Assembly (NCBI RefSeq): GCF_020329505.1
Contig: NZ_JAGKJJ010000018.1
Coordinates: forward strand, 1 to 64,000
Length of the DNA stretch: 64,000 nt
Source: Bradyrhizobium semiaridum
GTDB lineage: Bacteria > Pseudomonadota > Alphaproteobacteria > Rhizobiales > Xanthobacteraceae
Direction of reading: 5' to 3'
Part shown: piece after piece, positions 24,577 to 34,472 of the stretch
Layout of the letters: each line of letters starts with the position of its first letter
How positions within the stretch are numbered: position 1 is the first letter of the stretch
Made by a program: the position numbers and the translations under genes
The notes under the pieces: model-generated
What the model saw: the letters and a program-made list of their open reading frames with translations, nothing else
Databases searched by the model: none
What the model was told of the DNA's origin: nothing

Positions 24577-27009
24577 CTACTCCGCCGCTGTTGCTTCCGC
24601 TGCCGGCTCGCCCTTCCAGCGCAGGATCTCCGCCGCAAGAACCGGGTGGTTGAAGCCCTTCACGGTGAGGTCGTCGATCGGGCGGCCCTCGACGAAGGGC
24701 TCGACGATGCCGTAGACGCGGCGGCTGACCACGATCTGGTTGGGCTTGGCCTCGCCGCAGAGGCGGGAGGCGAGGTTGGTGACGCTGCCGATCGCGGCGT
24801 ATTCCAGCCGCTGCTCGAAGCCGACCTGGCCGAGCGTGGCGTAGCCGACCGCAATGCCGATGCCGAAGCCGAGGCTGTGCCCGCGGTTGCGCCAGCGCTC
24901 GGTGAGCGGGCCGATCACCTCGCGCATCTCGACCGCCATCTGCACGGCGCGCGCGGTGTGATCCTTGAGCAGGATCGGCGCGTTGAACAGGATCATCACG
25001 CCGTCGCCGGCATATTTGTCGAGCGTGCCTTCGTACTTGAAGATCAGCTTTCCGAGCGCGGCGTGATACTCGCGCAGCACGTTCATCGCCTCTTCCGGCT
25101 CGGTCGCCTCGGTGAACGCCGTGAAGCCGCGCAGGTCGCAGAACACCACCGTCACCTCGCGGCGGTGGCTGTCGAGCAGGCCCTCGGGATTGTCCGACGA
25201 GGCGATCAGCTGCGCCACCTGCGGGGCCAGGAAACGCTCCAGCCGGCGGGTGCGCTCGAGCTCGCCGAGCTGGGTCTCGACCCGCTGCTCCAGCGACCTG
25301 TTCCAGTCCTTGAGCTGCTCGGTCTGCTCGCGCAGCTTGTCGGCCTGCTCGCGCACGATGCTGTTGGCTTGTTCCAGCGCGTGGCTCTTCTGATCGACTT
25401 CGGTGAACAGCCGCGCGTTGCGCATCGCCAGCACCGCCTGGTGCGCGAACGTCTTCATCAGGCCGATCAGGCCGGCGGGGAAATCGCCGGCCGCCTTGCG
25501 CAGCACCACAAGCGCGCCGAGCACGCCCTGCTGGTCGACCAGCGGCACCACCAGCACCGAGCGGAAGCCGGCGCCGACCACGACATCGCGCAGCGGATGC
25601 GCGGGGCTGTTGGCGAGATCGGGGATACCGAGCGGCTCGCCATTCGCGGCGGCCTCGCCGAGCGGGCTGCCGCTCGCCTCGATGGCGCGGTGGCGGCCTT
25701 CGGCCTCGCCGTCGATGCCGATCGAGTGCGTCAGGTCAAAGCTGCGGCGCGCGGCGTCGTAGCCATAGATCAGCACGGCGTCGGCATGGGTGATCTCGAG
25801 CGCGCGGGCGGCGACCGTCGGCAGCACCGCGTTGAGGTCGAGCGAGGAGGCCACCGCGCGGCCGACCTCCTCGAGCACCTTCAGCTCGTTGATCGATTGC
25901 GCGAGGTCGCGGGTGCGCTCTTTCACCTTGGCCTCGAGGCCGGAATAGGTTTCCGCGAGCTGGCCGGCCATGCTGTTGAATTGCTCCGCGAGTTCTTCCA
26001 GCTCGTCCGATGTCTTGACCTCGATACGATGGTCGAAATCGCCGGCGCCGAGCCGCCGCGCGCCGGTGTTGAGCGCGGTGATCGGCACCAGCATGCGCCG
26101 CGCCAGGATCGTGCCGGCGATGATCGCGACGACGAGGCCGAGCGCCATCAAGAGTGCGATGCGCACCAGCTGGTCGCGGATCGGCGAGAGCGCCTGCGCG
26201 ATCGGCTGCTCGTAGAACACCGACCAGCCGAGACTCGGCACCGCGCTCGCGGTGGTCAGCACCGCATGGCCATCGCCGTCGGTGCCGGAGGCGACGTTCG
26301 CGCCCGGCGAGGCGAGCCGCGCCGCGACCTGCGGCAGCGCGGAGAGATCTTTTCCGATCTCGGGCCCGCGCGACGAGGCCGCCAGCACCCGGCCCTTGCC
26401 GTCGACGACAAAGGCGTGCGCGAGGCGGCCGACCTGGGAGTCGCCGAAATAGCTGCCGAGGAAGCGCAGATCGATCTCGGCCACGGTGACACCGGCATTG
26501 ACGCCGGAATGCTGCTCGCCGATCGACAGATACGGCCGCGCGTCGCGGAAATAGGCCGGCGCGAACGCGGTGCCGTTTTTGATGGTTTCGGTGAACCTGA
26601 TATCGCGCGAGAAGTCGGCGTTTGAGTTGAGCGTCGTGGTCTGGCGCGACAGCCGCAGCACCTCCCTCCCACTGCCGTTGATCAAGGTGAGCTGGTTCAC
26701 CGCCGGCACCTGGCCGAGCAGCTGCGCGTAATCGGCGCGGCGCAGCTCGATGGTGTTGGAGGAGGCGCGGGTCACCCAGGAGATCTGGCGTTCGAGATCG
26801 GCGACCGCCTGCTCGATGCGCTTGGCGGTCGCGTCGGCCTTCTCGCCCATCGCGTCGGTGAGCGTGCTCTTGATGCCGCGATAGCTGATCCAGGTCTCGA
26901 GCGCGCCGTTGACGGTAAGCACGAACACGACGAGGCCGACCAGAGCGAGGACGTATTTGGCGAACAAGCCCCCGCGCAGGAACCAGACCTTGTTCTCAAC
27001 CCCGTTCAT
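24577..27009 (-). CDS. membrane adenylate/guanylate cyclase with Cache, HAMP and GAF domains
   Basis: 810 aa from ATG 27009 (GAGG upstream). Order: transmembrane helix (about 15-37), a periplasmic Cache-type sensor (about 45-275), second transmembrane helix (about 285-310), HAMP linker (RRMLVPITALNTGARRLGAG), a GAF domain (about 385-540), a coiled coil, and a C-terminal class III cyclase domain (about 630-790). Metal-binding aspartates are visible in VTVVFCDLRGFTAFTE and DKYAGDGVMILFN, followed by YAAIGSVTNLASRL. It probably makes cAMP in response to an external ligand. A Crp-type gene with a cAMP-pocket signature is 2.4 kb away. cGMP cannot be excluded by eye. Confidence 0.9.
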   Translation of the reverse strand: MNGVENKVWFLRGGLFAKYVLALVGLVVFVLTVNGALETWISYRGIKSTLTDAMGEKADATAKRIEQAVADLERQISWVTRASSNTIELRRADYAQLLGQVPAVNQLTLINGSGREVLRLSRQTTTLNSNADFSRDIRFTETIKNGTAFAPAYFRDARPYLSIGEQHSGVNAGVTVAEIDLRFLGSYFGDSQVGRLAHAFVVDGKGRVLAASSRGPEIGKDLSALPQVAARLASPGANVASGTDGDGHAVLTTASAVPSLGWSVFYEQPIAQALSPIRDQLVRIALLMALGLVVAIIAGTILARRMLVPITALNTGARRLGAGDFDHRIEVKTSDELEELAEQFNSMAGQLAETYSGLEAKVKERTRDLAQSINELKVLEEVGRAVASSLDLNAVLPTVAARALEITHADAVLIYGYDAARRSFDLTHSIGIDGEAEGRHRAIEASGSPLGEAAANGEPLGIPDLANSPAHPLRDVVVGAGFRSVLVVPLVDQQGVLGALVVLRKAAGDFPAGLIGLMKTFAHQAVLAMRNARLFTEVDQKSHALEQANSIVREQADKLREQTEQLKDWNRSLEQRVETQLGELERTRRLERFLAPQVAQLIASSDNPEGLLDSHRREVTVVFCDLRGFTAFTEATEPEEAMNVLREYHAALGKLIFKYEGTLDKYAGDGVMILFNAPILLKDHTARAVQMAVEMREVIGPLTERWRNRGHSLGFGIGIAVGYATLGQVGFEQRLEYAAIGSVTNLASRLCGEAKPNQIVVSRRVYGIVEPFVEGRPIDDLTVKGFNHPVLAAEILRWKGEPAAEATAAE

Positions 27010-27121
27010 CCAGCCTCGTCCGTGCCTGCCGATCAACCGGGTGCGCCGCAGCTGTTTAGCACGGATCGGCCGGCGAGGGCGGGTCCCGCGGCTCGCATGG
27101 TTAGCTGGGGATGTTGGCGTG

Positions 27122-29140
27122 TCAGCGGTTGAACAGCTGCCGCAGCACCTCGTTCATCGCCGGATTGTCCGGGGTGACGGTGTCGGCCGCGGGCGGATCG
27201 GCCGGCGCGGGCTTGCCGGCAGTGGGAGCGGGCGGTGCCATGCCGCGTCTCGGGCGCGGTGCGTTACTCTGGTTCAGGGTGGAGAGGCCCTGCTGCAGCA
27301 GACTGCCGATGGTCTCGCCGAGCTGCCCGCCGAGCGGGTTGCCCTGCGGGTTGCCCTGGCCCGCGTCGCCCGGCTGCGCGGTGCCGCCCAGCAGGTTGCC
27401 GAGGCCATTGAGTCCCTGGCTCAAGCCCTGGCCGTTCGGCCCGAACAGGCCCTTGCCCATCTCTTTGAGCTTGGCATAGGCGGCCTCCGGATTGTCCAGC
27501 ATGCCCTGCATCTCCGGATAGATCCGCGGGGACATCCAGGGGCCCTCGACCATTACGGGGATGCCGAAGCCGACCGGATTGCCGGCGCGGCCTTGGCCCT
27601 CGGTCGTCATCACGAGCTGCGGCTCGACGCGGAACCCGATCTGCCGCGTGTTGAGGTCGACGGTGCCGACCCCGGTCATCTTCACCAGCGGGCCGATCAG
27701 GTTGAGATCGGTGGTGACGGCCTGGCCCTTGTCGAGCTTGAACGAGGCCGAGAGCTGGCTGAGATCGGTCGACAGCTCCTGGCTCTCCTGCCAGCCCGAC
27801 AGGGTGCTTGCCGTGAGGCTCCGGATCATCTGCGCGACGTTGAGGCCGAGGATCTTGCCGTCCTGGAACACGGCGAGCGCGGTGCCGCCGAGATTGCCGA
27901 CGATGGCGCGTTCGCTCGCCCCTTGCGAACGCAGCGAGATCTTCGCCTGCATCTTGCCGTCGAGCTTGTCGAATGCGGCGAGGTTCTTCAGCACCGGCAG
28001 CGCGCGCACGCCGGCGAGATCGAGTTGCAGCGCATAGGTCGGCTCGGCCGTGGTTGCGTCGATGCTGAGCTCACCATTGGCGGTTCCCTCATAGGCGCCG
28101 AGATCGGCGAGCCGAGCCTTCAGCACGCCGCTGTTCAGCGTCGCATCGATCGCGGCAGGTGCGAAGCGGCCGTCGCTGATCACGAGTTCCGCCGTCGAGA
28201 TGCGCGCCTGGGCGTCGACGTAGTTCAGGGTGGTGAGATCGATCGAGGCATTGCTCCAGGTGTTGGTGCCCAATGCCTGCCCTGTCGTGTCGGGCCGGCT
28301 CGGTCCCGCGACCGCGATGCGCTGGAAATCGAGATCGAGCTTCACCAGCGGCTTGTTGCTGGCGAGGTCGACCGAGGCCCAGCCGGTGAAGCCGCCGTCG
28401 CCGACCGTGCCTGAGACGCCGTTGAACATCACGACCGTGCCGTTCAGCCGCACCTCGGCATTGGCCTTCAGCGCGGCAGGCAACAGGCCGGGCGCATCGA
28501 TATCGATCTCGGCCGGCACGTTCTGGCGCTCCAGCGGCGGCGGAGGCGCGGTGGTGCGGATCTCGAGTTTCAGCGGCTGGTCGCCGGCGCGCGCATTGCC
28601 TGTGATGACAAGCTTGCGGTCGTTGCCGAACGTCGCATCAGCGGTGAGCGACTCGATCCGGCGTTCGACGCGGTCGCGGACATTGGTGAAGATGATGGTG
28701 CCGTCATTGATGCCGACATGCCGGATCGTGACGCCGGTGCCGGAGGCGGATTTCGCCGGCGGATTATGGTCGCGGGTGCGCTCGCGCTGCAGCGGCAGGT
28801 TGACCACGGGCCGCGTGATGACGAGGTCGGTGATGTCGGGCTTCCCCGACCAGAGGCTCGACAGCGTCAGCCCGGCCTCGACACTGTCGGCCGCGAAGCG
28901 GTTATTGGCCTCGCGCTCCGCCGGATCCTGCAGCACGACGCCGCGCAGCGTGACGCTAACCGTCGGCCACAGTGCGATGCTGGCACCGCCGTTGATCGCG
29001 AGTTTGTAGCCGGTCCCGCGTTCCACCCGCTCGGCGATGGCCGAGGTCAGGAACCCGGACGGAATCCCGATCAGGGCAAGCACCGCGATGACCACGACCA
29101 CCGCGGCGATCGCGGCCCCGGCAAGTTTCAATGCTCTCAT
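27122..29140 (-). CDS. AsmA-family envelope protein
   Basis: 672 aa with an N-terminal signal anchor (about residues 7-28) and a long beta-rich periplasmic body. AsmA-type features: VERGTGYKLAINGGASIALWPTVSVTLRGV at the start (roughly residues 38-67), repeated VDLASNKPLVKLDLDFQ-like strands and the C-terminal AsmA module (about 440-570, including NLIGPLVKMTGVGTVDLNTR). The last 100 residues are low complexity, rich in Gly, Gln, Pro and Ala. AsmA relatives affect outer-membrane assembly or phospholipid transport. It lies just upstream, on the same strand, of the cyclase gene, but 112 bases apart. Confidence 0.87.
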   Translation of the reverse strand: MRALKLAGAAIAAVVVVIAVLALIGIPSGFLTSAIAERVERGTGYKLAINGGASIALWPTVSVTLRGVVLQDPAEREANNRFAADSVEAGLTLSSLWSGKPDITDLVITRPVVNLPLQRERTRDHNPPAKSASGTGVTIRHVGINDGTIIFTNVRDRVERRIESLTADATFGNDRKLVITGNARAGDQPLKLEIRTTAPPPPLERQNVPAEIDIDAPGLLPAALKANAEVRLNGTVVMFNGVSGTVGDGGFTGWASVDLASNKPLVKLDLDFQRIAVAGPSRPDTTGQALGTNTWSNASIDLTTLNYVDAQARISTAELVISDGRFAPAAIDATLNSGVLKARLADLGAYEGTANGELSIDATTAEPTYALQLDLAGVRALPVLKNLAAFDKLDGKMQAKISLRSQGASERAIVGNLGGTALAVFQDGKILGLNVAQMIRSLTASTLSGWQESQELSTDLSQLSASFKLDKGQAVTTDLNLIGPLVKMTGVGTVDLNTRQIGFRVEPQLVMTTEGQGRAGNPVGFGIPVMVEGPWMSPRIYPEMQGMLDNPEAAYAKLKEMGKGLFGPNGQGLSQGLNGLGNLLGGTAQPGDAGQGNPQGNPLGGQLGETIGSLLQQGLSTLNQSNAPRPRRGMAPPAPTAGKPAPADPPAADTVTPDNPAMNEVLRQLFNR

Positions 29141-29277
29141 GTCGTCGTTCCAGGCCCGGCAGGCGGCGTCAGATCGGTTGCGTCGCGGGTGGGCGAAGCC
29201 GGCCAGGCGCGATTATCCTCGCAAACGGGACCTTGCACCAACGCCCGGAAAAATAATCCGGTCCCGGCATGAACTTA

Positions 29278-29293
29278 TGTGATCCGTGACACA
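29278..29293. promoter_or_regulatory. CRP-like site upstream of the Crp/Fnr gene
   Basis: TGTGA, six bases, ACACA: nine of ten positions of the CRP consensus TGTGA-N6-TCACA. It lies 71 bases before the ATG of the Crp/Fnr-type gene, a suitable place for autoregulation. Confidence 0.55.
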
Positions 29294-29363
29294 CTTCCAT
29301 GAGGGTGAATTTTGCTAACCGCGTGGCGGGGACTGCGCAGACATCGATTTGGAAGGCAGTACA

Positions 29364-30038
29364 ATGAGCAAACAGGCCGAATTTGCGGTCATTTTGAAGA
29401 TGAACCCCATGTTCGCGGACCTCGGTGCGGACGAATTGCAGCGGCTCTCAAATCTTTGCCATACCCAGCAGGTCGCAGCCGGCGAGATGCTGTTCCAGAA
29501 GGGCGATCCCGGCGATGCCTTGTTCGGGGTCCGCCGCGGCCAGATCCGGATCGAGACCGGCGCCTCCGACGGCAGCCGGCTGACGCTGAACTTCATGGGC
29601 CCCGGCGACCTATTCGGCGAGGTCGCGGTGCTCGACGGCCAGGACCGCACCGCGGACGCGACCGCGGCCGAGACGAGCGAATTGTTCGTGCTGCGGCGGG
29701 AGGATTTTCTTGCCTTCCTCGAACGCGAGCCGAAGGTCGCGGTGAAGCTGATCGAATTGCTGTGCCAGCGCATCCGCTGGCAAAGCGAGCGGATGGAAGA
29801 ATCCGTGCTGCAGCCGCTGCCGGTGCGGCTGGCGCGGCGGCTATGCGCGCTGGCCGAGGATTTCGGCTCCGAGGTGCACATCTCGCAGGAGCAGCTCGGC
29901 GTGTTCGTCGGCGCGGCGCGCGAGAGCGTCAACCGCCAGCTACAGAGCTGGCGCAGGGACGGCATCGTCGACCTGCAACGCGGGCGCATCCTCCTGCACA
30001 ACATGACCAAGCTGTCGGCGGTGGCGCGCAACGATTAA
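29364..30038 (+). CDS. Crp/Fnr-family transcription regulator, probably cAMP-responsive
   Basis: 224 aa from ATG 29364 with GGAAGG upstream; the frame also opens at a TTG at 29349. N-terminal cyclic-nucleotide-binding barrel with a phosphate-binding cassette FGEVAVLDGQDRTADA, whose Gly-Glu and Arg-Thr are those used to hold cAMP in CRP. No N-terminal Cys cluster is present, which argues against an oxygen-sensing FNR. The winged HTH (about 160-215) has ISQEQLGVFVGAARESVNRQLQSW. Upstream is a CRP-like site, and a membrane cyclase is encoded nearby. A strong terminator follows. Confidence 0.9.
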   Translation: MSKQAEFAVILKMNPMFADLGADELQRLSNLCHTQQVAAGEMLFQKGDPGDALFGVRRGQIRIETGASDGSRLTLNFMGPGDLFGEVAVLDGQDRTADATAAETSELFVLRREDFLAFLEREPKVAVKLIELLCQRIRWQSERMEESVLQPLPVRLARRLCALAEDFGSEVHISQEQLGVFVGAARESVNRQLQSWRRDGIVDLQRGRILLHNMTKLSAVARND

Positions 30039-30109
30039 GCGTCACCTGCAACGCGCGCGGGAAAATTGAATCGCTTCGCGGGCCGCGCTTCGCTTGCGTA
30101 TGCAATGCG

Positions 30110-30258
30110 CAGCTGATGCACAAAAGACTTGCTTGCCGGAACCAGTCCGGATCGCTTTGATCTGGACGCGGGTCCTTGGGGTGACACCCAGTCCTTGCTG
30201 GCCTCACGCCATCCACCTGCAAACCCCTGCGGTCCTTCCCGTTGACCGCAGGGGTTTT
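30110..30258 (+). ncRNA. possible small RNA ending in a strong terminator
   Basis: The gap between the Crp-type gene and the RND pump gene carries sequence with several self-complementary blocks (GGGTCCTTGGGGTGACACCC, GCTGGCCTCACGCC) ending in the terminator at 30221-30258. A weak promoter-like CTTGCTT lies near 30130. Alternatively it is only the 3' UTR of the Crp-type gene. Confidence 0.3.
30221..30258 (+). terminator. rho-independent terminator
   Basis: Perfect 14-bp stem AAACCCCTGCGGTC (30221-30234) with GACCGCAGGGGTTT (30244-30257), a nine-base loop, then a T-rich tail (TTTTGATTTT). The A-run on the other side means it may also stop transcription from the minus-strand pump gene ending at 30281. 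Confidence 0.85.
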
Positions 30259-30280
30259 GATTTTCCGGGTATCGCCGCCG

Positions 30281-33200
30281 TCACTCGGCCGCGGGCGACA
30301 GTCCCTTCGGCGGCTTCTGGTCTTGCGCGTTCGGGCTCAGCTCGTGGTCGGCGTGGGAGACCACGAGCCGCTTGCCGAAGCGCCAGAACAGGCTGCCGAT
30401 ATCGTCCATCACCATGAACATCGCCGGCACGAACACCAGCGACAGCACCGTCGAGAACAGCAGGCCGCCGATCACTGCGAGCGCCATCGGTGAACGGAAC
30501 TCGCCGCCGGCGCCGAATGCCAGCGCCGAGGGCATCATGCCGGCGACCATCGCGATCGTGGTCATCACGATCGGTCGCGCGCGCTTCATGCCGGCGTCGA
30601 TCATCGCATCCTCGCGCGTCTTACCGTCGCGGATCGCCTCGATGGCGAACTCCACCAGCATGATGGCGTTCTTGGTGACGATGCCCATCAGCATCAAGAT
30701 GCCGATCCACACCGGCGTGGTGAGCTGCTTGCCAGTGAGCAGCAGCGCGATGATCGCGCCGCCGATCGACAGCGGCAGCGAAAACAGGATGGTGATCGGC
30801 TGCAGGAAGGTGCCGAACAGCAGCACCAGCACCGCATAGACCATCATCAGGCCGGCGGTGATGGCGGTGGCGAAGCCGTCGGACAATTCGTTGAGGCTCT
30901 CGGCGTCGCCTGATGGTGAGACCTTCACGCCCTTGGGCAGGCCCTTCATCACGGGCAGGTCGTAGATCAGCCTGGTGGCATCGCCGAGCGCCGCGGTGCC
31001 GACGAGGTCGGCGGCGACCGTGGCCTGCCGCTCGCGATCGTAGCGGTTGATGCTGGTCGGGCCCTGGTCGAGCTGGATATCGGCGATCACCGACAGAGGC
31101 ACGCCGCCGCGCTCGCCGCGCTGGCCGAGCGGCACGCGCAGCTGTTCCAGCATCTGCAGGTCGCTGCGCGCGCTGTCCTCGAGCTGGACGCGGATCGGCA
31201 CCTGGCGGTCGCCGGCGTCGAACTTCGCCAGCGCCGGGCCGACATCGCCGATCGTCGCGACGCGGATCGTCTGCGACAGGCTCTCGGTCGAGACGCCGAG
31301 CCGTGCGGCCAGCTCCGCCCGCGGGCGGATGCGCAGCTCGGGCCGGTCGAGCGCTGTCTCCGAGATCACGTTGGCAATGATCGGAATCCGCTTCATCTGC
31401 GTCGCCAGCTCGCTGGCGACATTGTTGACGATGTTGCTGTCGGTGCCGGTGACGACCAGCGAGATCGCGCGCAGGCCGTTCTCGTCGAGGAACCAGAACC
31501 TGATGTCGGGGACGTTCTCGAGCTCCCTGCCGATCGAGAGTTCGAGCGCGCGCTGGGTAATCTTGCGGTCCGCCTTCGGCGTGTAGTTGATGATCAGCGC
31601 GGCGCGGCGCACCTCCTGCGTGCCGGGCGGCACGCGGCCGCCGTCGACGAACACGCTGCGGACCTCGGGCCGCTTGCGCAGCCGCGTCACGATCTCTTCG
31701 GTGACCTTCTCGGTATAGGCCAGCTGCGATCCGGGCGGCAGCTCCATCGCCAGCAGCGAGCGCGCGGTGTCCTGCGCCGGCAGGAAGCCCTGCGGCAGCA
31801 GCGTGATACTCCAGATCGAGGCGGCGAACACCGCAAAGCCGATCAGCACGGTGATGAAGTAGTGCTTCACCGACCAGGCGACCAGGCTGTGATAGTTGCG
31901 CAGGATGAAGCCGGGCGGCGGCTCATCATGGTCATGGTGCTTGAGAAAATAGGCAGCCAGCATCGGCGTCACGAAGCGGGCGGCGAGCAGCGAGAAGAAC
32001 ACCTGCACCGACACGGTGATGCCGAACTGCTTGAAGAACTGCCCGGCGATGCCGGACATGAAGCTTGCCGGTGCGAAGATCGCGATGATGGTCAGCGAGA
32101 TCGCGATCACCGCAAGGCCGATCTCGTCGGCCGCCTCGAGTGCGGCACGGTAAGGCGATTTGCCCATCCGCATGTGGCGGACGATGTTCTCGATCTCGAC
32201 GATGGCGTCGTCGACCAGGATGCCGGTCGACAGCGTGATGGCAAGGAAGGAGACGAGGTTGAGCGAGAAGCCGAGCAGGTCCATCGCCCAGAACGCCGGG
32301 AAGATCGACAGCGGCAGCGAGACTGCCGCGATGATCGTCGCCCTGAAGTCGCGCAGGAACAGCAGCACGATGATGACGGCGAGGATCGCGCCCTCGAACA
32401 AGGTCGAGATCGCCGCTTCGTAATTGCCCTTGGTGAATTCGACCGAGGTGTCGATCAGCTTGAGGTCGACGTCCGGATAGGCCGCTTTCAGCGCCTCGAT
32501 GCGCTTCTGCACAGCAGCGGCGACCACGACGTCGCTGGCGCCCTTGGAGCGCTTGATGCCCAGCGCCACCACCGGCTCGCCGTTGAAGCGGGCGAAGGTG
32601 CGGCGGTCGGCGATGGTGTCGGTGACGGTGCCGAGATCGTCGAGCCGCACCTCGCCGCCGCCGAACAGCGGGATCATTGTGCCGGCGAGCTCGTTCAGCG
32701 TCTTGGCGCCGGCCAGGGTGCGGATCGCCTGGTCGTTCTTGCCGATCTCGGCGCGGCCGCCGGCGACGTCGACATTGGTACCGCGCAAGATCTGGCTGAC
32801 ATTGACCGCGGTGAGCCCCACCGCCTGCAGCTTGTCCGGATCGAGCGAGACCAGGATCTCGCGCTCGACGCCGCCGATGCGCTCGACCTGGGCGACGCCG
32901 CGCACGCCCTGCAACGCGCGCTTGACCACGTCGTCGACGAAATAAGAGAGCTGTTCCGGCGTCTTGCCGGGCGAGATCGCGGCGTAGGTGACGATCGGCA
33001 GGCCGATCACGTCGACGCGCTGGATCAAGGGCTCGGTGACGTTTTGCGGCAGGTTGGCGCGCACACGGGTGACTGCGTCCTTGACGTCGTTCAGCGCGCG
33101 GTCGGTGTTGGTCTCCAGCGCGAACTGGATCGTGGTGACCGACAGGCCGTCGGTGATCGACGACGAAATGTGACGCACGCCTTCAACGCCGGAGACGCCG

Positions 33201-33412
33201 TCCTCGATGGTCTTGGTAACCTGCGATTCAAGCTCCGACGGCGCGGCGCCGAACTGCGAGACCACGACCGAGATCACCGGGATGTCGGCGCTCGGCAGCC
33301 GCGTCACCGCGAGCTTGGTGAAGGAGGTCCAGCCCAGCGCCAAGAGGATGATGGAGAAAACGATCGAGGGCAGCGGGTTCCGGATCGACCATGCCGAGAT
33401 GTTCAAAGCCAT
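30281..33412 (-). CDS. RND-family multidrug efflux pump (AcrB/MexF-like)
   Basis: 1043 aa, full length for a hydrophobe/amphiphile efflux RND pump. Twelve transmembrane segments: one at the N-terminus, a block of five (about 335-480), then a repeat in the second half (about 525-545 and 860-1010), with two large periplasmic loops. The proton-relay aspartates are in TGILVDDAIVEIENI; the N-terminal SWSIRNPLPSIVFSIILLAL-type helix and the PAxD-like FLPAQDTARSLLAMELPPGS loop fit the family. The adaptor gene lies 12 bases upstream on the same strand, so they form an operon. The outer-membrane channel is not in the window, so an external TolC-like protein is needed. Confidence 0.95.
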   Translation of the reverse strand: MALNISAWSIRNPLPSIVFSIILLALGWTSFTKLAVTRLPSADIPVISVVVSQFGAAPSELESQVTKTIEDGVSGVEGVRHISSSITDGLSVTTIQFALETNTDRALNDVKDAVTRVRANLPQNVTEPLIQRVDVIGLPIVTYAAISPGKTPEQLSYFVDDVVKRALQGVRGVAQVERIGGVEREILVSLDPDKLQAVGLTAVNVSQILRGTNVDVAGGRAEIGKNDQAIRTLAGAKTLNELAGTMIPLFGGGEVRLDDLGTVTDTIADRRTFARFNGEPVVALGIKRSKGASDVVVAAAVQKRIEALKAAYPDVDLKLIDTSVEFTKGNYEAAISTLFEGAILAVIIVLLFLRDFRATIIAAVSLPLSIFPAFWAMDLLGFSLNLVSFLAITLSTGILVDDAIVEIENIVRHMRMGKSPYRAALEAADEIGLAVIAISLTIIAIFAPASFMSGIAGQFFKQFGITVSVQVFFSLLAARFVTPMLAAYFLKHHDHDEPPPGFILRNYHSLVAWSVKHYFITVLIGFAVFAASIWSITLLPQGFLPAQDTARSLLAMELPPGSQLAYTEKVTEEIVTRLRKRPEVRSVFVDGGRVPPGTQEVRRAALIINYTPKADRKITQRALELSIGRELENVPDIRFWFLDENGLRAISLVVTGTDSNIVNNVASELATQMKRIPIIANVISETALDRPELRIRPRAELAARLGVSTESLSQTIRVATIGDVGPALAKFDAGDRQVPIRVQLEDSARSDLQMLEQLRVPLGQRGERGGVPLSVIADIQLDQGPTSINRYDRERQATVAADLVGTAALGDATRLIYDLPVMKGLPKGVKVSPSGDAESLNELSDGFATAITAGLMMVYAVLVLLFGTFLQPITILFSLPLSIGGAIIALLLTGKQLTTPVWIGILMLMGIVTKNAIMLVEFAIEAIRDGKTREDAMIDAGMKRARPIVMTTIAMVAGMMPSALAFGAGGEFRSPMALAVIGGLLFSTVLSLVFVPAMFMVMDDIGSLFWRFGKRLVVSHADHELSPNAQDQKPPKGLSPAAE

Positions 33413-33424
33413 TGGTGTGTCCGA

Positions 33425-34342
33425 TTACCGTGACCGGGTGCGATCGAGTTCGTCGGCGAACATGGTCCTGATCTGGTCGCCGTCATGCAGCGAGGTGCCA
33501 GCATCGGCCACGACGATTTCGCCGACATCGAGGCCTTCAAGGATTTCGGTCGAGGTTTCCGAGGTCAGCCCGACGCGAACGCGGCGGGTCTCGACCGTGT
33601 TGCCCTTTACGACCTGCAAGGTCAGGCGGTCGATCGCGGTGCGCGGCACGGCGACGCCGCAGGAGCGCTTGGCATCGATATTGGCGCGCGCGAACATGCC
33701 GACCTTCAGCGTCGGATTGTTGTTCAGGGAGATGCGGACATGCCCGAGCTGGGTAGTGCGGTCGATCTGCGGCGAGATCTGGCGCACCTTGCCGACCATG
33801 TCGGGCGCATCGTCGCGGCTGATCCGCACCGTGGCGCCGGGATTGAGTTTTAAAAGCTGGAAGCCGGGCACCTCGGCGTCGAGCTCGATCTCGTTGTTGA
33901 TCGAGATCTTGAACATCGGCGGCGCCTGCGGCGAAGCCGGCGCGCCGGCCGCAGTGCGCACTTCGGTAATGAGGCCGGCTGCGGGGGCGCGCAGCGAGAT
34001 CGGCTTGGCGTTGCCCTGTGCGGCCTGTTGCGGCGGCGGCGTGAGCCGCGCCAGCTCCTGGTTCTCGGTGACGGTGTCGCCCTCGCGGACCAGCACGTCG
34101 GTGACCTTGGAGCCCTCCTGGTCGACATTCACCTGTGCCTCGCGGCGCGGCACGATGAAGCCGGTGACGCGGACCATGTCGGAGAAGCAGGCATTGGTTG
34201 ATTTCGTCACCACCACCAGCGCCTGGCCCGGCGTCTCCTTCGGCTCGGGATGCGAGCGATGCTCGAACGCGTAATAGGCGACGACGACGCCGACAAAGAA
34301 CACCGTGCCGAGCGCCGGCTTGAGGTATTGGGAAATGTTCAT
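33425..34342 (-). CDS. RND efflux periplasmic adaptor (membrane fusion protein)
   Basis: 305 aa from ATG 34342 (MNISQYLKPALG); a TTG at 34357 is also in frame. An N-terminal anchor helix (about 8-26) precedes a periplasmic chain: CFSDMVRVTGFIVPRREAQV, a split lipoyl domain (VTDVLVREGDTVTENQELARL and SLRAPAAGLITEVR), a barrel with IELDAEVPGFQLLKLNPGATV, and the membrane-proximal end (VRVGLTSETSTEILEGLDVGE). It has almost no helical hairpin. It joins the pump encoded 12 bases downstream to an outer-membrane channel. The orphan adaptor at 18256-19131 is a paralogue. Confidence 0.92.
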   Translation of the reverse strand: MNISQYLKPALGTVFFVGVVVAYYAFEHRSHPEPKETPGQALVVVTKSTNACFSDMVRVTGFIVPRREAQVNVDQEGSKVTDVLVREGDTVTENQELARLTPPPQQAAQGNAKPISLRAPAAGLITEVRTAAGAPASPQAPPMFKISINNEIELDAEVPGFQLLKLNPGATVRISRDDAPDMVGKVRQISPQIDRTTQLGHVRISLNNNPTLKVGMFARANIDAKRSCGVAVPRTAIDRLTLQVVKGNTVETRRVRVGLTSETSTEILEGLDVGEIVVADAGTSLHDGDQIRTMFADELDRTRSR

Positions 34343-34472
34343 CGCCGGATCAACCAAGTGCCTGGCACGTCATGCGCTACTCTCGAACCTCATCCGCTCG
34401 CCGTTTGACCGCTTGAGCGCTACCTAGTTTTGGTCCTTTAGACGCCCTTCCGGGTTGCTCTCGAACCACGCC

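Noticed and set aside
31862..33433. 523-codon frame opposite the RND pump
   Set aside because: Arg/Asp/Gly-rich shadow of the pump gene, no domain or start signal.
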